From Sphingobium terrigena (GTDB taxonomy: Bacteria; Pseudomonadota; Alphaproteobacteria; Sphingomonadales; Sphingomonadaceae): 64,000 bases of DNA. The DNA lies in contig NZ_QVRA01000005.1 in the NCBI RefSeq assembly GCF_003591655.1, forward strand, positions 1 through 64,000, written 5' to 3'. Below are positions 9,071 through 17,579 of the stretch, one piece after another; position 1 is the stretch's first letter, and every line of letters starts with the position of its first letter. A program made the translations under genes and the position numbers. The notes beneath the pieces are model-generated. The model saw nothing but the letters and a program-made list of their open reading frames with translations, searched no databases and was not told the origin of the DNA.

Positions 9071-9313
9071 CTATTCCATACCCAGCGCGGACAGGTAGGT
9101 CTGGAGGATGGCTTCCATTTCCTGCCGGTCGTGGGGCTGCATCTTCCGCAGGCGGACGATCTGGCGCATGATCTTGGGGTCGTAGCCGGTCGCCTTGGCT
9201 TCCAGATAGACGTCCTTGATGTCGTCGCCGATGCCCTTTTTCTCTTCTTCCAGGCGCTCGATACGCTCGATCAGCAGGCGGAGCTGGTCGGCAGCGACAT
9301 TGGGTTCAGTCAT
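9071..9313 (-). CDS. DUF2312 protein, GapR-like nucleoid-associated protein
   Basis: A small protein of 80 residues with a helical coiled N-terminal region ([19 protein letters not shown]) and the conserved segment [17 protein letters not shown] of the GapR/DUF2312 family. In Caulobacter, GapR binds overtwisted, AT-rich DNA ahead of replication and transcription complexes and is essential. The ATG at 9313 begins [10 protein letters not shown]; the longer frame upstream lacks family resemblance. It lies 43 bases downstream of the DUF1244 gene on the same strand. Confidence 0.92.
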   Translation of the reverse strand: MTEPNVAADQLRLLIERIERLEEEKKGIGDDIKDVYLEAKATGYDPKIMRQIVRLRKMQPHDRQEMEAILQTYLSALGME

Positions 9314-9356
9314 GGGATCGTGTCTCCAAAAATATGTGAATCGGTTGGAGGGCGTC

Positions 9357-9656
9357 CTAGTGGCTGTCGGCGTTCTTCGCCACACTCTCTTTCATCCGCG
9401 CGATCTGCTGTGGCGTCGCTTCGCCCTGATAACGAGATTTCCATTCGGCAAAGGACATCCCGTGGATGATCTCACGCGCCTGATCCTTTGTCAGGCCGCC
9501 GTCCGCCTCTGCCACCCAGTCGGCCAGGCAATTGCGGCAAAAGCCCGCCAGCCCCATCAGGTCGATATTTTCGACGTCCGTGCGATGCTGCAAATGCATC
9601 ACCAGACGGCGGAAGGCGGTTGCGGCGGCGGCATCTGTGAGTATGGTGTCGCTCAT
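9357..9656 (-). CDS. DUF1244 family protein
   Basis: The protein has 99 residues with the DUF1244 pattern: [24 protein letters not shown], then [11 protein letters not shown]. The FCRNCLADW motif contains two cysteines that could bind metal, but the function is unknown. DUF1244 and DUF2312 genes are often neighbours in alphaproteobacteria, as here. It is divergent from pyk, with about 116 bases between the starts that must hold both promoters. Confidence 0.9.
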   Translation of the reverse strand: MSDTILTDAAAATAFRRLVMHLQHRTDVENIDLMGLAGFCRNCLADWVAEADGGLTKDQAREIIHGMSFAEWKSRYQGEATPQQIARMKESVAKNADSH

Positions 9657-9772
9657 CGGCGGACCCTTTCGCTGATCTACATCATCCTGTCGTGCAGCAC
9701 GGATAACCCATAACGACGCGCTAGCAAGGTCCTAGACCAAGCCAGCAGCGATCATGACGGCCAGGAGACTAT

Positions 9773-11224
9773 ATGTCACGACTACCGCCCCGCTCGCGCA
9801 AGGTCCGCATTCTTGCGACGCTTGGTCCTGCGAGCGATACGCCCGAAATGATCCGGGCGCTGTTCGTTGCCGGGGCCGACGCCTTTCGCATCAATATGAG
9901 CCATGGCGCGCATGAGGATCATGCCGCGCGCATCGCCACCATCCGCGCGCTTGAAAAGGAATTTCAGCGGCCCACCACAATCCTGGGCGACCTTCAGGGG
10001 CCAAAGCTGCGCGTTGGCACGTTCGAGAAGGGGCTGGCGCTGCTGGAGACCGGCGCGCCCTTCATTCTGGACCGGGACGAGACGCCGGGCGATTCGCGCC
10101 GGGTGAACCTGCCCCACCCGGAAATCTATGCCGCGCTGGTGCCAGAAACCCGGTTGCTGCTGGACGATGGCAAGATGGTGCTGCGCGTGAAGGCGATCAG
10201 CGAGGACCGGATCGACACCATCGTCGAGGTTGGCGGGACGCTGTCCAACCGCAAGGGCGTGAACGTCCCCGACGTTGTGGTGCCGGTCCCGGCGCTGACC
10301 GACAAGGACCGGCGTGACCTGAGCTTTGCCATGCAACAGGGGTGCGACTGGATTGCCTTGAGCTTCGTGCAGCGGCCAGAGGATCTGGCCGAAGCGCGCA
10401 AGCTGATGGGCGGCTATGGATCGCTGATGGCCAAGATCGAAAAGCCGTCGGCCGTGCAGCGGCTGGAGGAGATTATCGAGATGGCCGATGGCGTGATGGT
10501 CGCGCGCGGCGATCTGGGCGTCGAATTGCCGCCCTATGACGTGCCGCCGCTGCAAAAGCAGATCGTCGCTACCGCGCGCCGCATGGGTCGCCCGGTGGTG
10601 GTCGCGACCCAGATGCTCGAATCGATGATCAAGTCCCCCTCCCCCACCCGCGCCGAAGTGTCGGACGTGGCGACGGCGGTCTATGACGGGGCGGACGCGG
10701 TCATGCTGTCGGCGGAAACTGCGGCGGGCGACTGGCCGGTCGAGGCGGTGGCGATGATGGACGCGATCGCTCACAGCGTGGAGCGTGATCCGGGCTATCT
10801 CGCCCGGCTGCATTTTACCGAGACGCTGCCCGACCCGACCACCGCCGACGCGCTGGCCGAGGCGACGGGGAATATCGTCAATGTCGTGGGCGCCAGTGCG
10901 ATCACCTGCTTCACCTCTTCGGGAAGCACGGTGCGGCGCGTGGCGCGCGAACGGCCGTCCGCGCCGATCCTGGCGCTGACCCCGCGCACTGACACCGCGC
11001 GCAAGCTGGGGCTGACCTGGGGCGTCCATGCGATCCGCACCAAGGATATCGGCAATTTCGAGGAAATGATCGGCAAGGCCCGCCGCATGGCCCTGCGCCA
11101 CGGCATGGCCGAAAAGGGCGGCAAGATCGTCGTGCTGGCCGGGGTTCCGTTCGGCACGCCGGGATCGACCAATGTGCTGCATGTCGCGGCGGTGCGCGGG
11201 GATGAACTGAAGGATCGGGATTAA
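9773..11224 (+). CDS. pyk: Pyruvate kinase
   Basis: Catalyses the last step of glycolysis/Entner-Doudoroff flow, phosphoenolpyruvate plus ADP to pyruvate plus ATP, in the cytoplasm. The protein has 483 residues. Motifs seen are RILATLGPASDTPEMI, the substrate loop INMSHGAHEDH, the active-site block MAKIEKPSAVQRLEEI with VMVARGDLGVELP, and VVVATQMLESMI. The start is preceded by AGGAG at a good distance. It converges with hemW; the two stop regions overlap by 4 bases. Confidence 0.97.
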   Translation: MSRLPPRSRKVRILATLGPASDTPEMIRALFVAGADAFRINMSHGAHEDHAARIATIRALEKEFQRPTTILGDLQGPKLRVGTFEKGLALLETGAPFILDRDETPGDSRRVNLPHPEIYAALVPETRLLLDDGKMVLRVKAISEDRIDTIVEVGGTLSNRKGVNVPDVVVPVPALTDKDRRDLSFAMQQGCDWIALSFVQRPEDLAEARKLMGGYGSLMAKIEKPSAVQRLEEIIEMADGVMVARGDLGVELPPYDVPPLQKQIVATARRMGRPVVVATQMLESMIKSPSPTRAEVSDVATAVYDGADAVMLSAETAAGDWPVEAVAMMDAIAHSVERDPGYLARLHFTETLPDPTTADALAEATGNIVNVVGASAITCFTSSGSTVRRVARERPSAPILALTPRTDTARKLGLTWGVHAIRTKDIGNFEEMIGKARRMALRHGMAEKGGKIVVLAGVPFGTPGSTNVLHVAAVRGDELKDRD

Positions 11225-12408
11225 ATCGCCACCACCTCCGGCAGGATCGCGTCGAGCAGGAGCATTCCGGCGGGCGCGACTTGCAGGCGGGTGTCGGTCA
11301 GGTGGATGAGGCCCAGGTCGGTGAGCTGGTCGATGGCGCGGTCATCGACCAGCTTTGCCACAGCAACGCCTGACAGCGCCGCGATGCGGGCGAGATCGAC
11401 CCCCTCGCCCAGCCGCAGCCCCATCAGTAGCGCCTCACGCGCGCGTTCCTCGCCTGCCAATGGCTGTTCGGTTTGCAGGCCATGGCCGTTGCGGCTGACT
11501 GCGCCGATCCAGTTTTCCGGCTTTTTGTGGCGCTGAGTCGCCATGCCCCCGCGCCGCCCGTGCGCGCCGGGACCAACGCCGACATAATCGCCATAGCGCC
11601 AATAGGTCAGGTTATGGCGGCTCTCCTGACCGGCGCGGGCGTGGTTGCTGATTTCATAAGCGGGGATGCCCGCCGCGCCGGTCATGGAGGCGGTCAGTTC
11701 ATAGAGGGTTGCACCATGATCGGGGTCGGCGGGCGTCATCCTGCCCTGCGCCACCAGCGTGGCGAAGCGGGTGCCGGGTTCGATCGTCAGCTGATAGAGC
11801 GAGAGATGGCCGGTGCCGAAGGAGAGCGCCTGGGCCAGTTCGGCCTCCCATTGGGCCTCGCTCTGGTCGGGGCGGGCGTAGATCAGGTCGAAGCTCACCC
11901 GGTCGAACACGGACTGGGCGGTGTCGAGCGCGGCCAGCCCTTCGGTGACGTCATGGGCGCGGCCGAGGAAGTGGAGCGCGTCATTATCCAGCGCCTGCAA
12001 GCCCAGCGACACGCGGTTGACCCCGGCGGCGGCGAGATCGGCAAAGCGGGCGGCCTCGACCGAGTTGGGATTGGCCTCCAGCGTGATCTCGATATTGGGG
12101 GTGAAGCCCCAATGGCGTTCCGCCGCCGCGATCAGATCTGCGACCAGCGTGGGCGGCATCAGCGAGGGCGTGCCGCCGCCAAAGAAGATGGATGAGAGCG
12201 GGCGGCCAGCGGTCAGTGCGGCCTCATGCGCCATGTCGGCCAGGAGCGCGCTGCGCCACGCTTCAACATCTATGCCATCACGAACGTGACTGTTAAAATC
12301 GCAATAGGGACATTTGGATACGCAAAAGGGCCAATGCATATATAAGGCCAAAGCGTCGGCGGGGGCTGACGCCGATGGGAATGGAGATTCGGGGGGAATG
12401 ACGGCCAT
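11221..12408 (-). CDS. hemW: Radical SAM haem chaperone HemW-like protein
   Basis: The protein has 395 residues from the chosen start. The motif CVSKCPYCDF supplies the three cysteines for the radical-SAM iron-sulfur cluster, and FFGGGTPSLM is the following SAM-binding glycine motif. The family was long called oxygen-independent coproporphyrinogen oxidase, but members of this length next to rdgB/rph are usually HemW, a haem chaperone. Two starts are possible: ATG at 12408 (chosen) or the internal Met of LYMHWPFC at 12339. The chosen start shares a CCATGG with the divergent CAP gene. Confidence 0.9.
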   Translation of the reverse strand: MAVIPPESPFPSASAPADALALYMHWPFCVSKCPYCDFNSHVRDGIDVEAWRSALLADMAHEAALTAGRPLSSIFFGGGTPSLMPPTLVADLIAAAERHWGFTPNIEITLEANPNSVEAARFADLAAAGVNRVSLGLQALDNDALHFLGRAHDVTEGLAALDTAQSVFDRVSFDLIYARPDQSEAQWEAELAQALSFGTGHLSLYQLTIEPGTRFATLVAQGRMTPADPDHGATLYELTASMTGAAGIPAYEISNHARAGQESRHNLTYWRYGDYVGVGPGAHGRRGGMATQRHKKPENWIGAVSRNGHGLQTEQPLAGEERAREALLMGLRLGEGVDLARIAALSGVAVAKLVDDRAIDQLTDLGLIHLTDTRLQVAPAGMLLLDAILPEVVAI

Positions 12409-13084
12409 GGCTGGGGGCAGCCCTAATCTGTTTTTACGCGCCGGGCTATGGGCGGCGTTGCTGATCGCGAGCGGAGCGCAGGCGGCGTCCGATAGCGCGC
12501 CGGGGAGCAAGGCGGCGGTTGCGGCGCCTGTTGCTGTGCCGACCGGGGTGGTCATGCCCGCCGCTTATTATGGCATGGAGGAAGCCCCACGCGGCGACCC
12601 GCTGCTGCGGGCCGTGATGCTGGAGGCTCATAATGGCGAGCGGGCGCAGGTAGGCGTCGCAGCGCTGGAATGGGATGAAGCGCTGGCGGCGGACGCGGCG
12701 CGCTATGCCGCCGACATGGCGCAGACTGGTGCGTTCCGTCACAGCCCGCGCGCCAGCCGGACAATCCCCAGCGGCGAAAATCTGTGGATGGGGCCGCGCC
12801 GCCTCTATGGCTATAATGTCATGGTCGGCGCGTTTGCGGACGAGAAAAAGCTGTTTCGGGCGGAGGGCAAATTGCCCGACCTCAGCACAAGCGGGCGCTG
12901 GCAGGATGTCGGCCATTATAGCCAGATGATCTGGCGCGGTACCCGCAAGGTCGGCTGCGCGCTGGGTGAAGGCGCGAATTATGACTATCTGGTGTGCCGC
13001 TATTTTCCCGCTGGCAATGCCTTTGGGCAAGGGCCGCTGGATGGGGACGCAGCGCCGATCGAGTTGGCGAGCGGGGGACGGTAA
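12398..13084 (+). CDS. Secreted CAP/SCP domain protein
   Basis: A protein of 228 residues with an N-terminal signal peptide (hydrophobic LFLRAGLWAALLIASGAQAAS). The CAP domain follows, with AHNGERAQVGVAALEWDEAL near its start, then SGENLWMG, GHYSQMIWRGTRKVGCALG and YLVCRYFPAGN, all CAP signatures including the cavity histidines and glutamates. Bacterial CAP proteins are mostly uncharacterised extracytoplasmic proteins. The start could be 12398 (GGAG 11 bases upstream) or 12407. Either way its promoter must lie inside hemW coding sequence. Confidence 0.88.
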   Translation: MTAMAGGSPNLFLRAGLWAALLIASGAQAASDSAPGSKAAVAAPVAVPTGVVMPAAYYGMEEAPRGDPLLRAVMLEAHNGERAQVGVAALEWDEALAADAARYAADMAQTGAFRHSPRASRTIPSGENLWMGPRRLYGYNVMVGAFADEKKLFRAEGKLPDLSTSGRWQDVGHYSQMIWRGTRKVGCALGEGANYDYLVCRYFPAGNAFGQGPLDGDAAPIELASGGR

Positions 13085-13085
13085 T

Positions 13086-13214
13086 TCCTCCCCGGCACGG
13101 GGAAGGGGACCGGCGAAGCCGGTGGAGGGGGCTGGCCGTCATACGCAACCATAGTGGCCAGACGAACGCCCCCTCCGTCGCGCTTCGCGCGCCACCTCCC
13201 CGTGCCGGGGAGGA
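13086..13214. repeat. Long inverted repeat between the CAP gene and rdgB
   Basis: The ends CTCCCCGGCACGGGGA and CCCCGTGCCGGGGAG are inverted, and inside them GGTGGAGGGGG pairs with CCCCCTCCGTC-like sequence around a less conserved centre. It lies between the convergent 3' ends of the CAP gene and rdgB, so it could terminate transcription on both strands. No gene is seen. Confidence 0.75.
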
Positions 13215-13223
13215 GTGGGAAGA

Positions 13224-13853
13224 TCAAATTACCGCTGCTACCAGTTTCCTGAACGCATCGGCGCGGTGGCTCATGGCATGTTTCGCGTCCGGGTCCATTT
13301 CGCCGAAGCTGATGTCGAACCCCAGCGGCTGGAACATGGCGTCATAGCCAAAGCCATTGGCGCCGCGCGGTGGCCAGACGAGGGTACCGTCGACCCGCCC
13401 CTCAAACGCCTCGACATGGCCGTCGGGCCAGGCGAGGGCGAGAGCGCAGATGAAATGGGCATCATGGCCCGCATCCGGGCCTTTGGCGGTGACCCCGTCC
13501 CAGACCTTTTGCATGGCGAGGGTGAAGTCCTTGGTCTCACCCGCCCAGCGCGCCGAAAACAGTCCCGGATCGCCGCCCAGCGCTTCGACGCACAGGCCGC
13601 TATCGTCGGCCAGCGCGGGCAGGCCGGACAGGTCGGCAGCCTGCAAGGCCTTGAGTTCCGCATTGGCGATGAAGGTGGTGCCGGTCTCCTCCGGTTCGGG
13701 CAGGTCGAGCGAGGCGGCGGAGATCGGCTCGATCCCGTAGGGACCAAGCAGCGCGGCGATTTCGCGCACCTTGCCCGCATTATGGCTGGCGATCACCAGC
13801 TTGCCGGGGGCGAGCTTTCGGATCGCCTGTTCCTGTCCGAATTGGTCGGTCAT
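13224..13853 (-). CDS. rdgB: XTP/dITP diphosphatase (RdgB/HAM1 family)
   Basis: Hydrolyses non-canonical purine nucleoside triphosphates such as dITP and XTP, keeping them out of DNA and RNA. The protein has 209 residues. The nucleotide-binding motif [12 protein letters not shown], the metal site [15 protein letters not shown], and [11 protein letters not shown] are all present. The ATG at 13853 is chosen; the frame upstream runs into a palindromic repeat. Together with rph and hemW it forms a common alphaproteobacterial neighbourhood. Confidence 0.96.
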   Translation of the reverse strand: MTDQFGQEQAIRKLAPGKLVIASHNAGKVREIAALLGPYGIEPISAASLDLPEPEETGTTFIANAELKALQAADLSGLPALADDSGLCVEALGGDPGLFSARWAGETKDFTLAMQKVWDGVTAKGPDAGHDAHFICALALAWPDGHVEAFEGRVDGTLVWPPRGANGFGYDAMFQPLGFDISFGEMDPDAKHAMSHRADAFRKLVAAVI

Positions 13854-13876
13854 GATCTGATTCCCAGTTATGAACC

Positions 13877-13984
13877 AAAACTCCGTTCGCCCTGAGCGAA
13901 GTCGAAGGGCTCGCCTGAGCTTTGGCGAAGGCTGCACCTCGCTTCGCTCGGCGGAAGGCTTCGACTTCGCTCAGCCCGAACGAT
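13877..13984. repeat. Inverted repeat of the CTTCGACTTCGCTCAG type
   Basis: The left arm CGTTCGCCCTGAGCGAAGTC (then GAAGG) and right arm CTTCGACTTCGCTCAGCCCG (then AACG) are near-perfect inverted copies about 50 bases apart. It lies between rdgB and rph, which run in the same direction. A close copy is at 62425-62525. Confidence 0.8.
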
Positions 13985-13989
13985 CCTGT

Positions 13990-14706
13990 TTACCGCCCCG
14001 TCGCGGCATCCTGCGCGGCGAAGATTTTGGCGCAGCCGATGCGTGCCAAACGCAGCAAGCGGAGCAGTTCTTCCTCGTCATAGGCCGCGCCTTCGGCGGT
14101 GGCCTGGACTTCGGCGAATTTGCCGTCGCCGGTCAGGATCAGGTTGGCGTCCGTCTCGGCATTGCTGTCCTCGGCATAATCGAGGTCGAGGACCGGCGTG
14201 CCTTCATAGATGCCGCAGCTGATGGCCGCGACCTTCTGGATGATGGGATCTTCCTTGAGCGCGCCGGACGCCAGCAACTTGTCCACCGCGATGCGCAGCG
14301 CGACCCACGAGCCGGAGATCGCCGCCGTGCGGGTGCCGCCATCGGCCTGGATGACGTCGCAATCGATCACGATCTGGCGTTCGCCCAGCTTCTTCATGTC
14401 CACCACAGTGCGCAGCGAGCGACCGATGAGGCGCTGGATTTCCTGCGTGCGGCCCGACTGCTTGCCCTTGGCCGCTTCGCGGCTGCCGCGGGTGTGGGTG
14501 GCGCGGGGCAACATGCCATATTCGGCAGTGACCCAGCCCGACCCCTTGCCGCGCAGGAAGGGCGGCACTTTTTCTTCCACCGACGCGGTGCAAAGCACGC
14601 GGGTGTCGCCGAAACTGATCAGGCAGCTTCCTTCGGCATGGATGGTGAAGCCTGGCTCCATGGTGATGTCGCGCATCTGGTCGGGCGCGCGGCCGGAAGG
14701 ACGCAT
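13990..14706 (-). CDS. rph: Ribonuclease PH
   Basis: A phosphorolytic 3' to 5' exoribonuclease that trims the 3' ends of tRNA precursors. The protein has 238 residues. The N-terminus [20 protein letters not shown], the block [17 protein letters not shown] and [20 protein letters not shown] with the phosphate-binding and catalytic residues are all typical. It is divergent from the DUF6438 lipoprotein gene, and opposite hrcA-grpE as in many alphaproteobacteria. Confidence 0.97.
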   Translation of the reverse strand: MRPSGRAPDQMRDITMEPGFTIHAEGSCLISFGDTRVLCTASVEEKVPPFLRGKGSGWVTAEYGMLPRATHTRGSREAAKGKQSGRTQEIQRLIGRSLRTVVDMKKLGERQIVIDCDVIQADGGTRTAAISGSWVALRIAVDKLLASGALKEDPIIQKVAAISCGIYEGTPVLDLDYAEDSNAETDANLILTGDGKFAEVQATAEGAAYDEEELLRLLRLARIGCAKIFAAQDAATGR

Positions 14707-14799
14707 GTTCTTTTCTCCAAAACGGTCAGGGGACGGCGCTTAGCGCCCGGCGGCGTTTCTTGCCAGTGCCAAGCGCGCAATTAGGCGATAAGAAGGGTC

Positions 14800-15306
14800 A
14801 TGATGATCAGAATGATGATAGCCGCCACCGCGATGCTGCTGACCGGATGTGCCACCGCCGACACTGAGCTGGACATACCGCGCGCCGCCGGTGACACGAT
14901 CCGCTTCACCGCCGGACGCTGCTTTGGTGCCTGCCCGGCCTATAGCGTACGGGTGACGCCGGACGGATCGGGCCTGCTGGAGCCGGAGAAATTCACCGCC
15001 GTGCCGGGGCCGACCCGCTTTACCGTGACCCCCGCGCAATATCGGCAGCTGCGCGCGGCGCTGGCCCCGTACAAGCCGCCGGTCGGCACGGAAAAGAGGA
15101 TCGCCCATGGCGAGAATTGCACCCGCTTTGCGACCGACATGCCCGGATATCGCATCGAATGGACGCGGGGCGAGGCCAAGCCGACGCGGCTCGACTATCA
15201 ATCGGGCTGTATGGACGCGCGCTATGGGAAGCTGCGCACGACAATCGGCGGCATCCCCAAATTGCTGGGGATCGAACCGATGCTCAAGCCCAAGCCTGCC
15301 CAATAG
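14800..15306 (+). CDS. DUF6438-type lipoprotein
   Basis: A protein of 168 residues with a short signal peptide ending in the lipobox LLTGCA, so the Cys at about residue 17 should be lipidated. The mature part has GRCFGACPAYSVRVTPDGSG, a pattern seen in DUF6438 proteins, and further cysteines (ENCTRF, QSGCMD) that may form disulfides in the periplasm. The function is unknown. It sits between the divergent rph and hrcA, where usually no gene is needed, and ends 55 bases before hrcA. Confidence 0.8.
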   Translation: MMIRMMIAATAMLLTGCATADTELDIPRAAGDTIRFTAGRCFGACPAYSVRVTPDGSGLLEPEKFTAVPGPTRFTVTPAQYRQLRAALAPYKPPVGTEKRIAHGENCTRFATDMPGYRIEWTRGEAKPTRLDYQSGCMDARYGKLRTTIGGIPKLLGIEPMLKPKPAQ

Positions 15307-15361
15307 GCCGGTTGGGCACGCAGACGTTGAGCATGGGCGCAATCCATCCTACATCGTGCCG

Positions 15362-16408
15362 ATGACACCAACCACACCCATGACCGAATTGAATGATCGC
15401 GCCCGCGACGTCTTTCGCCTGGTGGTGGAAAGCTATCTGGGCACCGGTCTGCCGGTCGCGTCGCGGACGCTCAGCAAGATGGCCGCGCTCAGCCTGTCGC
15501 CCGCCTCCATCCGCAATGTGATGCAGGACTTGGAGGAGCTGGGCCTGCTGGCAGCGCCGCATACGTCGGCGGGGCGGATGCCAACCGAAACGGGGCTGCG
15601 GCTGTTCGTCGACGGGATGATGCAGGCCGCGTTGCCATCGGCGGAAGAACGGCGCGCGATCGAGGCAGGGCTGGCCGAGGCCGGGCCGATCGAGGAAGCG
15701 CTGTCCGCCGCCACTGCCGCGCTGTCGGGCCTGTCGGCCTGCGCGGGGATCGTGATGGTGCCACGGCGCGAGCCGGTGTTGCGCCAGTTCGGTTTCGTGC
15801 CGCTGAACGACCGGCAGGCGCTGGCCGTGCTGGTCGGGCAGGACGGATCGGTCGAAAATCGCGTGCTGGACCTGCCGCCTGGCGTGTCTCCCTCCATGCT
15901 CAACGAAGCAGCCAATTTCATGTCGGCGCGCTTTGCGGGCATGACGTTGCGGCAGGCGGGTGATCATCTGGCGCAGGAGATGGAGAACGAGCGTAGCGCG
16001 CTCGACGGCGCGGCGCGGGATCTGGTGGAGCGCGGCATCGCCATCTGGTCGCATGACGCCGATGACCGGCCGGTGCTGATCGTGCGGGGCCAGGCCCATC
16101 TGATCGACGATGGCACGGCGGCGGACCTGGAACGGGTGCGGCAATTGCTGGAGCAGCTGGAGGGCAAGCAGGAAATATCCCGCCTGCTGGAGAGCGCATT
16201 GGCGGGCAGCGCGACCAAAATCTTCATCGGATCGGAAAACAAGCTCTTTTCCCTGTCGGGTTCTTCGGTCATAGCCGCCCCCTATCGTGGCGCGGACGGC
16301 CGGGTGGTCGGCGTGGTCGGCGTGATCGGCCCCACGCGCTTGAACTATGCACGGGTGATCCCCATGGTGGATTTCACCGCACAAACGCTGTCGAGATTGA
16401 TGAGATGA
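15362..16408 (+). CDS. hrcA: Heat-inducible transcription repressor HrcA
   Basis: Represses class I heat-shock genes by binding CIRCE operators; its activity depends on GroEL. The protein has 348 residues: an N-terminal winged helix (RARDVFRLVVESYLGTGLPV, then SPASIRNVMQDLEELGLL and HTSAGRMPTETGLRLFVDG) and a C-terminal inserted domain ending in GVVGVIGPTRLNYARVIPMV. The open frame extends upstream through the lipoprotein gene; the ATG at 15362 is chosen, with 15380 as an alternative. No CIRCE element is visible in the short gap upstream. It overlaps grpE by 4 bases (ATGA). Confidence 0.96.
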   Translation: MTPTTPMTELNDRARDVFRLVVESYLGTGLPVASRTLSKMAALSLSPASIRNVMQDLEELGLLAAPHTSAGRMPTETGLRLFVDGMMQAALPSAEERRAIEAGLAEAGPIEEALSAATAALSGLSACAGIVMVPRREPVLRQFGFVPLNDRQALAVLVGQDGSVENRVLDLPPGVSPSMLNEAANFMSARFAGMTLRQAGDHLAQEMENERSALDGAARDLVERGIAIWSHDADDRPVLIVRGQAHLIDDGTAADLERVRQLLEQLEGKQEISRLLESALAGSATKIFIGSENKLFSLSGSSVIAAPYRGADGRVVGVVGVIGPTRLNYARVIPMVDFTAQTLSRLMR

Positions 16409-16956
16409 GCGAAGAAAATCTGAACGTCGAAAATACCGAAGTCGTGGACCAATTGCCGGAGGATGCGCCCGTGGCCGATGCCAGTGCAGAGCGCATCGCC
16501 GCGCTGGAAGCGGAACTCGCGACCGCCAAGCAGGACATTCTCTATGCCCATGCCGACACGCAAAATGTGCGCCGCCGGCTGGAAAAGGAGCTGGCCGACA
16601 CCCGCGCCTATGCCGCGACCAATTTTGCCCGCGACATATTGTCGGTCGCCGACAATCTGAGCCGCGCGCTCGCCACCATCCCCGCCGACCTGCGCGAGGA
16701 TGAGAAGTTCAAGGGTCTGGTCGTCGGGCTGGAAGCCACCGGCCGCGAGCTGGAGGCGGTGTTTGGCCGCAACGGCATCAGCAGAATCGAATCGGTCGGC
16801 CAGCCGCTCGACCCCAACAAGCATCAGGCGATGATGGAAGTCCCCTCCGCCGATGCCGCGCCCGGCACGATCCTCATTGAGATGCAGGCGGGCTATATGA
16901 TCAAGGACCGGCTGCTGCGCCCGGCCATGGTCAGCGTGGCGAAAGCGCCGGAATAA
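16405..16956 (+). CDS. grpE: Nucleotide exchange factor GrpE
   Basis: The exchange factor for DnaK. The protein has 183 residues: an acidic, disordered N-terminal 30 residues, a long coiled coil (ERIAALEAELATAKQDILYA, then DTQNVRRRLEKE), and the C-terminal beta domain with GISRIESVGQPLDPNKHQAM and the end GYMIKDRLLRPAMVSVAK. Its start overlaps the hrcA stop, so the two are translationally coupled. A probable terminator follows at 16989. Confidence 0.97.
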   Translation: MSEENLNVENTEVVDQLPEDAPVADASAERIAALEAELATAKQDILYAHADTQNVRRRLEKELADTRAYAATNFARDILSVADNLSRALATIPADLREDEKFKGLVVGLEATGRELEAVFGRNGISRIESVGQPLDPNKHQAMMEVPSADAAPGTILIEMQAGYMIKDRLLRPAMVSVAKAPE

Positions 16957-16988
16957 GGCTTTTCACCGTTTTCGAGCGTTGAAATCAG

Positions 16989-17024
16989 AAACGCCCGTCT
17001 GGTTTTTGCCGGCGGGCGTTTTGC
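16989..17024 (+). terminator. Probable rho-independent terminator after grpE
   Basis: A perfect 9-bp stem AAACGCCCG (16989-16997) with CGGGCGTTT (17013-17021) and a 15-base loop, ending in a short T-run (GTTTTG). It lies 32 bases after the grpE stop. The short T-run keeps confidence moderate. Confidence 0.6.
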
Positions 17025-17027
17025 TGT

Positions 17028-17219
17028 GTGGTCATGGAGCGGATTGCGTCGCTGGCCCATAAAGCCGGACAGACCGATAGCGCGCCCCTACGCCGGGCGA
17101 TGCACAATCTGCGCATGGCGATCCAGGGGCGGCTTGAAAAGGAAGGGGCCGATGCCCAGACCATGTTCGACGTCGCGTCCCTGATCGACGAGGCCGCCAC
17201 CAAGATCGAAAGGCTCTAA
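17028..17219 (+). CDS. Small helical protein upstream of DUF2218 gene
   Basis: Up to 63 residues, starting at GTG 17028 or more likely ATG 17034 (MERIASLAHKAG). The sequence is helical and hydrophilic with no motif I recognise. Its stop lies 3 bases before the ATG of the DUF2218 gene, and its codon use matches the neighbours, which argues that it is real and co-transcribed. The function is unknown. Confidence 0.55.
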   Translation: MVMERIASLAHKAGQTDSAPLRRAMHNLRMAIQGRLEKEGADAQTMFDVASLIDEAATKIERL

Positions 17220-17222
17220 GTC

Positions 17223-17501
17223 ATGACGCTGACCGCCCATGTCCCCACGCCCAACGCCAGCCGCTATCTCCAGCAGCTGTGCAAACATTGGAGCCACAAG
17301 TTCGAGACGGAGTGTGATCCGCAATCGGGCGTCATCGCCTTCCCAATGGGACCGATCCGCATGGCCGCGCAGGAGGAGGCGCTGGTGGTGACGATCGATC
17401 CGACCCCGGAGGCCGATGTCGCGGTGTTCAAGAAGGTGGTCGCGGAGCATCTCGACCGCTTTGCGTTTCGGGAAGCGCCGCTGGCATTTGATTGGAAATA
17501 G
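17223..17501 (+). CDS. DUF2218 family protein
   Basis: The protein has 92 residues. The pattern ASRYLQQLCKHWSHKFETEC and GVIAFPMGPIRMAAQEEALV matches DUF2218, small proteins found near siderophore and other metabolic genes but without known function. In the last third, HLDRFAFREAPLAFDWK is the usual ending. It follows a small gene after 3 bases. Downstream is a palindromic repeat. Confidence 0.85.
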   Translation: MTLTAHVPTPNASRYLQQLCKHWSHKFETECDPQSGVIAFPMGPIRMAAQEEALVVTIDPTPEADVAVFKKVVAEHLDRFAFREAPLAFDWK

Positions 17502-17506
17502 GCTGT

Positions 17507-17572
17507 GTGTTCCCGCGCAGGCGGGAACCCGGATCAGACCGTGGGACTGGGTTCCCGCCTGCGCGGGAACAC
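17507..17572. repeat. Inverted repeat of the GTGTTCCCGCGCAGGCGGGAA family, copy 1
   Basis: The 24-base arms at 17507-17530 and 17549-17572 are perfect inverted copies with an 18-base centre. It lies between the convergent 3' ends of the DUF2218 and M14 genes. Other copies are at 28302-28367 and 47351-47416, with a half copy at 52331-52358 and a related form at 21946-22036. Confidence 0.92.
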
Positions 17573-17579
17573 GTTATTC

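Noticed and set aside
9782..11182. A 466-codon minus-strand frame across pyk
   Set aside because: Antisense to pyruvate kinase with intact catalytic motifs; no independent evidence.
15307..15361. A CIRCE operator upstream of hrcA
   Set aside because: I looked for TTAGCACTC with its inverted partner in the short gap and found none.
17507..17572. A CRISPR array made of the inverted repeats
   Set aside because: The repeats occur as single hairpins between genes, not as direct repeats with regular spacers, and no cas gene is present.
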